From Siphonodentalium dalli (Eukaryota; Mollusca; Scaphopoda; Gadilida; Siphonodentaliidae): a stretch of DNA of 64,000 bases. The notes under the pieces are model-generated. The model was given only the letters and a program-made list of their open reading frames with translations, was not told the DNA's origin and did no database searches. The stretch is from NCBI GenBank assembly GCA_032622095.1, contig CP136069.1, forward strand, positions 17,809,326-17,873,325, read 5' to 3'. This document shows positions 58,401 to 64,000 of this stretch, piece by piece; within the stretch, counting starts at the first letter, position 1, and every line of letters begins with the position of its first letter. A program made the translations under genes and the position numbers.

Positions 58401-59316
58401 GGGAAGGGATATACAATACACTGTACAGCATGGGAAGGGATATACAATACACTGTACAGCATGGTAAGGGATATACAATACACTGTACATCATGGGAAGG
58501 GATATACAATACACTGTACATCATGGGAAGGGATATACAATACACTGTACAGCATGGGAAGGGATATAAAATACACTGTACAGCATGGGAAGTGATATAC
58601 AATACACTGTACAGCATGTTAAGGGTGATACAATACACTGTATAGCATGGGAAGGGATATACAATACACTGTACAGCATGGTAAGGGATATACAATACAC
58701 TGTACATCATGGGAAGGGATATACAATACACTGTACATCATGGGAAGGGATATAAAATACACTGTACAACATGGGAAGGGATATACAATACACTGTACAG
58801 CATGGGAAGGGATATACAATACACTGTACAGCATGGTAAGGGATATACAATACACTGTACATCATGGGAAGGGATATACAATACACTGTACAGCATGGGA
58901 TGGGATATACAATACACTGTACATCATGGTAAGGATATACAATACACCGTACAGCATGGTAAGGGATATACAATACACTGTACAGCATGGGAAGGGATAT
59001 GCAATACACTGTACATCATGGTAAGGGATATACAATACACTGTACATCATGGTAAGGAATATACAATACAATGTACAGCATGGGAAGGGATATACAATAC
59101 ACTGTACATCATGGTAAGGGCTATACAATACACTGTACAACATGGTAAGGGATATACAATACACGGTACAGCATGGGAAGGGATATACAATACACTGTAC
59201 ATCATGGTAAGGGATATACAATACACTGTATATCATGGTAAGGGATATACAAAACACTGCACATCATGGTAAGGGATATACAATACACTGTACAGCATGT
59301 GAAGGGATAAACAATA
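55441..59316 (+). repeat. 31-bp satellite, about 125 copies
   Basis: The unit is GGGATATACAATACACTGTA followed by CAGCATGGGAA. Main variants are AGC/ATC after the GTAC, GGGAA/GGTAA/GTGAA, and ACAA/AAAA/ATAA, which cluster regionally. The unit lacks stops in several frames, so it gives spurious frames of up to 423 codons. It sits in the intron between CTLD-C exons 2 and 3. Confidence 0.97.
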
Positions 59317-59443
59317 CTCGTCCGATCTATCACTGTCATTTGTGTAATCCAATCTTTTTTGCCCAAAGTTGCGGTGATATTTGTTTTTAATTGAGCACAT
59401 TTATTATGGTATACCAGTGTGTAACGGATTTCAATTCATACAG

Positions 59444-59553
59444 GATCGGAGGGAGAATCGGAGACAGAGGCTTACTCAAGTGGAATGATGCTCCAGGTTA
59501 TGCGTACAAAGTTGGCACCGACGAAGTCATCCTTAAATATATATGCCAAATAT
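59444..59553 (+). CDS. CTLD-C exon 3 (WND and C-terminal strand)
   Basis: The 110-bp exon has phase 2 entry and phase 1 exit. It encodes I-G-G-R-I-G-D-R-G-L-L-K-W-N-D, then A-P-G-Y-A-Y-K, and closes with L-K-Y-I-C-Q-I. The W-N-D motif supplies calcium ligands and Y-I-C is the last core cysteine. The acceptor CATACAG/G (59443/59444) was chosen because it is the only nearby AG giving phase 2; the earlier CCAG at 59416 does not fit. The donor is ATAT/GTGAGT at 59553/59554. The cysteine usually found two residues after W-N-D-x-P is Gly, complementing the missing cysteine in exon 2. Confidence 0.88.
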
Positions 59554-59743
59554 GTGAGTATTCCTGTATTATATTATAGTATAGAAAACTTTGTTTGTGT
59601 ATATTTAATTTTGCACCTACCACAGAAATTCAGCATTTTTCGATACCAGCTGCCATCACGGACGCCATTGTGAAAAGAAAATTTGCTCAAAGCGTATTTT
59701 AGCGGATTTTGAATACGTGATTCAGTATACTTTACCGCACAAA

Positions 59744-59950
59744 AAGATATCAACAAACCTTCATTATAAATGATACCAACTAACCTTCATTATAAATGAT
59801 ACCAACAAACCTTCATTATAAATGATACCAACAAACCTTCATTATAAATGATACCAACAAACCTTCGTTATAAATGATACCAACAAACCTTCATTATAAA
59901 TGATACCAACAAACCTTCATTATAAATGATACCAACAAACCTTCATTATA
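59744..59950 (+). repeat. 27-bp minisatellite, about 8 copies
   Basis: The unit is AATGATACCAACAAACCTTC followed by ATTATAA. Nearly homogeneous. Confidence 0.95.
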
Positions 59951-60165
59951 AATTTCTTCCGGGTCTGAACCTCTGACGACCAGCCTAGTTATGTTCCTCC
60001 TCCATTACTGTAAGAAACAGCGTCGTTGGTCGGTCAGAGAGCCGCGCAACATATCCCATGTTTACGCCTAGAGCCGTCAACATAACGGACACCAAGACAA
60101 CCGTATCATCGACTCTCTCTGGTCTGCCTTCTTCATGACTTAATTTACGTTAACAACATTAGGCC

Positions 60166-60254
60166 CGTTACAGACGTCGCACTTCCATCGCATCGAATAC
60201 AACATATAGTCCACCCTGTTGTATTCGATGCGATGAAAGTGCGAAGTCTGAAAC
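60166..60254. other. Foldback hairpin
   Basis: CAGACGTCGCACTTCCATCG plus CATCGAATACAACA pairs with TGTTGTATTCGATGCGATGA plus AAGTGCGAAGTCTG, a stem of about 37 bp with a loop of about 14 nt. Confidence 0.85.
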
Positions 60255-60463
60255 AAATGTATCCGATGTATCATGTCAGCATCGAAGATTCGACAGGCTT
60301 TGTCGAGTCTCCGATAAATACAATCGTGTTGGTTACAGACGTCGCTTCAAATACAATGCACACAAGGTTGTCGCGTTCGATTTTCCGTAAATTGGGTTTG
60401 GAAATCCTCATTACCAAGGGAAAATACGTGGATGAGGTAATAATTATAATTCGATTCCATTAC

Positions 60464-60676
60464 CCATGTGATATATATGGAGTTATTATATGTATGTGAT
60501 AAGGGATAAGTATGTGATGAGTATGTGATACCCTGATATCACGTGATATATGGAGTTATTATAGAGTATGTGATACCCTGATATCACGTGATATATGGAG
60601 TCATTATAGAGTAGGTGATACCCTGGTATCACGTGATATATGGAGTTATTATAGATTATGTGATACCCTGATATCA
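60464..60676 (+). repeat. 45-bp tandem repeat, about 4 copies
   Basis: The unit contains TATGTGATACCCTGATATCA and CGTGATATATGGAGTTATTA. GATATCACGTGATATA is self-complementary in part. Confidence 0.88.
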
Positions 60677-61092
60677 ATTAGAAATTTATAAGATAGGTCT
60701 AATCGTGTAGATAACAAATATTAGGCTAATTAATTAGCGACGTGCCTCTGAAGACCTAAATGACCGACAGGGAAATATATACACACTTTATTACTGAGGG
60801 TGAGTGTGGGGGATACCAAAGAAATAAATCTGACACAGACAACATTTTAATAAAGTTGGCGTCACAATTTTGCTGCCACCAGAAGCGTTTGTGGGGTTCA
60901 ATTTGTTGAAATACGTCATTGCACACGACGAACGTCATGCCAATATAACTTATCGATGTGAGACATCTGTAACGGGACTTATGGCGTAAACGATAGGAGA
61001 TTTTGACATTTTTTGCTGATCATTCTTCAGAATAAATGTGAAGTTGCTATGAATGACCATGACTGTCGGCAGAACATATGTGACCCGCCATG

Positions 61093-61236
61093 TCAAATCC
61101 AGTCGTAAGTCGGGACTTTTTTACCCTGTGCCAATGCATTCTCTTATATATGCGAGTCGACCTATGGTTGACTCGCATATATAAGAGAATGCATTGGCAC
61201 AGGGTAACAAAAATCACGACTTACGACTGGATTTGA
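61093..61236. mobile_element. Family-P long palindrome
   Basis: This is a near-perfect palindrome with arms of about 70 bp. It runs from TCAAATCCAGTCGTAAGTCG to CGACTTACGACTGGATTTGA, with the family core ATTCTCTTATATATGCGAG inside. The left flank is shared with the right flank of the element at 31.9 kb. Confidence 0.88.
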
Positions 61237-61438
61237 TATTTGATATTTACGGTAACATTCGCAACTCGGTTGACCATAGACCCAAGCCGTCAATGTCACA
61301 CCATATGTTACCGTCAATCCCCACAATAATAACTTATGCTGAATTCGTTGTATAAAATACTGAAATTTTTCACGTTTCCGTTATCTGAGCGAAATGTTAA
61401 TATCATTGTTTGAAAAATATTACCACTCTCTTTACCAG

Positions 61439-61756
61439 ATGACACGGATTGTGACTTTGTTCGAGCGCATCCATCTCCCTTGTGTAACTCGTCGGCATCG
61501 CCATCTTGTTTGTTGGTGCAGTACGAACATGACTGCTACTATATAGCAAATAAATACAACATGACGTGGGATACGGCGAGGGAGGATTGCGTAACGAACC
61601 TTGGCTACAACGCAGACCTCGCCGCACTGTCGAATGAAGATATCAATCATATGATCCAGAATGCCATCATGAACGATACGGAATTCTATAACGCAAATTA
61701 CTGGATAGGGGGTTTGGAAGACACAAACAGGTTGTTCGCGTGGAACAACGATTACC
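61439..61756 (+). CDS. CTLD-D first exon(s): N-terminal two thirds of next lectin domain
   Basis: The 318-bp exon is phase 1-1 and joins in frame with the end of CTLD-C. It starts with a short linker with an extra cysteine pair (D-T-D-C-D-F-V-R, S-P-L-C-N-S-S). Then comes S-C-L-L-V-Q-Y-E-H-D-C-Y-Y, M-T-W-D-T-A-R-E-D-C, A-D-L-A-A-L-S, Y-W-I-G-G and F-A-W-N-N. All landmarks up to the W-I-G core are present. The acceptor is TCTCTTTACCAG/AT at 61438/61439 and the donor is TACC/GTAAGT at 61756/61757. Three possible glycosylation sites: N-S-S, N-M-T, N-D-T. The remaining part of the domain was not found before the window end, so it probably lies beyond 64000. Confidence 0.87.
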
Positions 61757-61794
61757 GTAAGTTCCGTTAAAGTGATGTGAAACACTCCGGTATA

Positions 61795-62110
61795 GGGTGA
61801 CCAAATAGAACAGTAGAATAATCTTGCTCAAAGTTGTTATTTTTTACGAATATAAGTCCAAATTTACAAAACACAGTCATTCTTATATATCAACTAAATT
61901 CAATGACTCTCGATGGGGAAATAATTTGCGTTGGTTTATCGCCGTTTGTTGTGTCCCGAATCGGGATGTAAATAGTTACAATTGCTCGTTGTTCAGACGT
62001 TGTTTTCAATCGAGTGGTGTGGTCGATTTCGTTGAGATTTTTTGCGATGTTAATATAATTCTATATTCCCCTAGTTAGCACAGCGCATGAGTACAACTTA
62101 TCAGTTCCAT
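61795..62110 (+). repeat. Dispersed 310-bp repeat, copy 2
   Basis: This is the counterpart of 37015-37330, with the same order of motifs and the conserved string L-R-W-F-I-A-V-C-C in the same frame. It starts 38 bp after the CTLD-D donor. Confidence 0.8.
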
Positions 62111-62960
62111 GCATCCGACCAAGTCCATAACATGTCTTTAAAGGCATTTATTGCCTTCGTTATCTATACTATATATTTTGAGAACTCCGTATATGTGTAC
62201 TTCATAGAATCCAAAACGCGTGTAAAGATTGAGCTCAAACTTCCTATGTAAGTGTCAAATCCCACCGACACGACCGTGGTCGCGGTTTAGTGAAGGTCAG
62301 AGCACCCGTTCTCCAATCTCAAATCACCGCAAAGGCACGGCGGGTGTTAATCAAGTGATTATTTAATGAGCGTTTGTTTTTGACGCATCTCTATAAAGAG
62401 CGTCTGTTTCCCATTCAACGTTATTCGCATCTGCAGAGTTATACGGTAACATTGACTGCATTTCCTATGCGGGGAGATTTATTGGATGTAGTACTCTTAC
62501 AACATCATTGTTATAGTATGTATGACACTTAGGTCAGGGCTTAGGGGGGGGGTAGTTATAGGCATAATGCTTATCAGAAATCCCGGTTACAAACCAACAC
62601 TCACAATTTCGTATTTACGCAAACGTTATCGCTCGAAAGCAGAGAGAAAGTGCTTTCCTATTTTTAGAACGCAACACATGTTTACGTCGCGTTGGGGTTC
62701 ACCGCGGGGACTATTGACAAACACTCACAATTTCGTCTTTTGCATCAGATACCAACACCTCGACCGATCGGATATATGTGTGTATGTGTGTATATGTGTG
62801 GGTACTTCATAGAATCGAAAACGCGTGTAGGAACGGGCATCCCCACGGCAATGTCGGCTTATAAGACATCTTTACTACACATGACAGCCGATGGACAATT
62901 GGTCTCTATATATGTACCAAAATTACGCCGCGTTGGTGACTGGGAAATTCCAGGGAATGC
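62111..62960. other. Intron or intergenic sequence
   Basis: It contains two variants of TATGTGTGGGTACTTCATAG with GAATCGAAAACGCGTGTAGG (62195-62225 and 62798-62830), and two copies of ACAAACACTCACAATTTCGT-like sequence (62593 and 62717). No exon is recognised. Confidence 0.55.
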
Positions 62961-62964
62961 CGAT

Positions 62965-63200
62965 TGAGCTCAAACTTGCTACCTACGGGAAGTGTCATAT
63001 ATATGAGTGTGTCCTTTATAGACTCGAACCGATTGAGCTCAAACTTGCTAAATATTGACTGGGAAATTACAGGGAATGCCGATTGAGCTCAAAATTGCTA
63101 CCTACGGGAAGTGTCATATATATATGTGTGTCCTTTATAGACTCGAACCGATTGAGCTCAAACTTGCTAAATACGGCAAGTGTCATGGACGGGTTCATTG
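62965..63200 (+). repeat. Tandem repeat, about 2 copies of about 125 bp
   Basis: GATTGAGCTCAAACTTGCTA, CCTACGGGAAGTGTCATATA and TGTCCTTTATAGACTCGAAC recur in the same order. Confidence 0.85.
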
Positions 63201-63355
63201 AAAAACAAAAAAAATCGGGTAAAATTGAAAAACAAAATTAAAAAGGCACGATTAACTCCTTGAAAAACAAAAAAAATCGGGTGAAATTTAAAAAAGCACA
63301 ATTAACTCATTGAAAAACAAAATAATTAACTCATTGAAAAACAAAAAATTAAATT
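63198..63355 (+). repeat. A-rich tandem repeat
   Basis: CATTGAAAAACAAAAAAAAT and GGCACGATTAACTC strings repeat four to five times with indels. Confidence 0.85.
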
Positions 63356-63479
63356 AAAATTGTCATCTATCTGACTATTGCCGAAATTTGCTGCAAATGC
63401 AGCACAAGTGTCTCGGAACCTGTTGCAATTGCTTTTTCGAACAAAGCCATGGGACGAATGCCGCCAGTGGCGGGCTAAC

Positions 63480-64000
63480 CTGCTAGTCTCATATATATTT
63501 TGAAGACCTCTGTATGTTTGTCTGTCTGTATGTTTGTTTGTCATTAATACAAATCTACGATTCTCCACCGATCGGGACGAAACTTGGTACGTGTGTGTAG
63601 TTTGGCCAGGCGGTGGACGTTGTCGTATTGGCGAGCCCGTGCGGCGCCCGCTTCGCGCATGCGCAGACGAGATCTCGGAAACGGGTGGAGCTATCGACTT
63701 GAAATTTGGTATGTGAATGTATCTTGCCCCGGATACGAATTCTATCGGGTCGCCGAGCCCGTGTGACGCCAGCTTCGCGCATGCGCAGACCGGATCTCGG
63801 AAACGGGTAGAGCTATCGACTTGAAATTTGGTTTTTGAATAGCCCGGACAACGTCGGGCTGGGTAGAGCTATCGACTTGAAATTTGGTCGACGAGCCCGT
63901 GCGACGCCAGCTTCGCGCATGCGCAGACGAGATCTCGGAAACGGGTGGAGCTATCGACTTGAAGACGAGATCTCGGAAACGGGTGGAGCTATCGACTTGA
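63480..64000 (+). mobile_element. Helentron/Pearl-like element, running off the window
   Basis: CTGCTAGT, then TATATATTTTGAAGACCTCT and a GTTTGTCTGTCTGTATG microsatellite. Then come degenerate tandem units with GAGATCTCGGAAACGGGTGG and GAGCTATCGACTTGAAATTT. A hairpin, AGCCCGGACAACGTCGGGCT (63840-63859), resembles the one at 48651-48666. Open frames here are shadows of the GC-rich units. Confidence 0.55.

Larger units (their letters stand above)
50565..61756 (+). other. Gene model 2: tandem CTLD protein, internal part
   Basis: Four exons join in frame (phases 1-1, 1-2, 2-1, 1-1), giving 741 nt or 247 codons with no stop: CTLD-C complete and CTLD-D incomplete. Both ends of the gene lie outside what can be recognised. 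It is either a separate lectin gene downstream of gene 1 or the continuation of gene 1 through unseen exons. Splicing 24192 directly to 50565 is out of phase, and gene 1 has an in-frame stop, so two genes are favoured. Confidence 0.68.

Noticed and set aside
55419-59272. Frames of up to 423 codons on both strands with 31-residue periodicity
   Set aside because: They arise because the 31-bp satellite unit lacks stops in several frames. Both strands and several frames are open at once, and there is no start context, splice border or domain.
63534-63782. Arg/Ala-rich frames on both strands
   Set aside because: They lie in GC-rich tandem units of a mobile element, with both strands open and no domain.

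Overview
The window is animal nuclear DNA: coding sequence lies in short exons of about 80-320 bp with GT/AG borders, separated by kilobase introns full of minisatellites, foldback elements and decayed non-LTR retrotransposons. A marine invertebrate is likely, but the sequence does not fix the phylum. There are no prokaryotic features.

Gene 1 (+ strand, 5' end outside the window) has nine visible exons. Six are symmetric phase 1-1 exons, each encoding one EGF-like domain (398-493, 1828-1947, 3066-3179, 3630-3746, 6180-6299, 8541-8654). Three more together encode one complete C-type lectin-like domain, CTLD (15687-15778, 17142-17238, 23991-24196). All phases agree across the nine exons, giving 357 codons and a TAA at 24194-24196. 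The product looks like a secreted or extracellular EGF-CTLD protein; no membrane segment is visible in this part.

Gene 2 (+ strand, open at both ends) has four visible exons (50565-50795, 54298-54379, 59444-59553, 61439-61756), again phase-consistent. They encode one complete CTLD and the first two thirds of a second. The first CTLD keeps the EPN and WND sugar/calcium motifs but has lost both cysteines of one conserved disulfide. A decayed copy of its first exon lies just upstream (about 49915-50040). Gene 2 could be the 3' part of gene 1 only if additional exons restore frame, because splicing 24192 directly to 50565 would break the frame.

The introns are dominated by tandem repeats: 56-bp (1-397), 48-bp, 51-bp, 33-bp, 31-bp (17497-18710), 37-bp (19270-21720), 27-bp, 12-bp, 10-bp, 28-bp, 43-bp and a second unrelated 31-bp array (55441-59316). 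Two arrays are special. The 56-bp array repeats the splice acceptor and first codons of EGF exon 1. The array at 3151-3345 repeats the last codons and splice donor of EGF exon 3. Both are open in the EGF reading frame and contain in-phase alternative splice sites.

Mobile DNA includes a decayed Tx1/L1-type LINE (10630-14160), other LINE fragments (27.7, 30.5-31.2, 32.7-33.3 and 52.6-53.2 kb), a SINE-like trimer with a tRNA-type promoter and a 15-bp target duplication (51884-52636), a TTAA-flanked MITE family with nested palindromes (37.4, 45.6-46.1 and 54.5-55.4 kb, plus fragments), many other foldback elements, and Helentron/Pearl-like blocks with tandem cores and GTCT microsatellites (33.7-36.7, 48.0-48.7, 63.5-64 kb).
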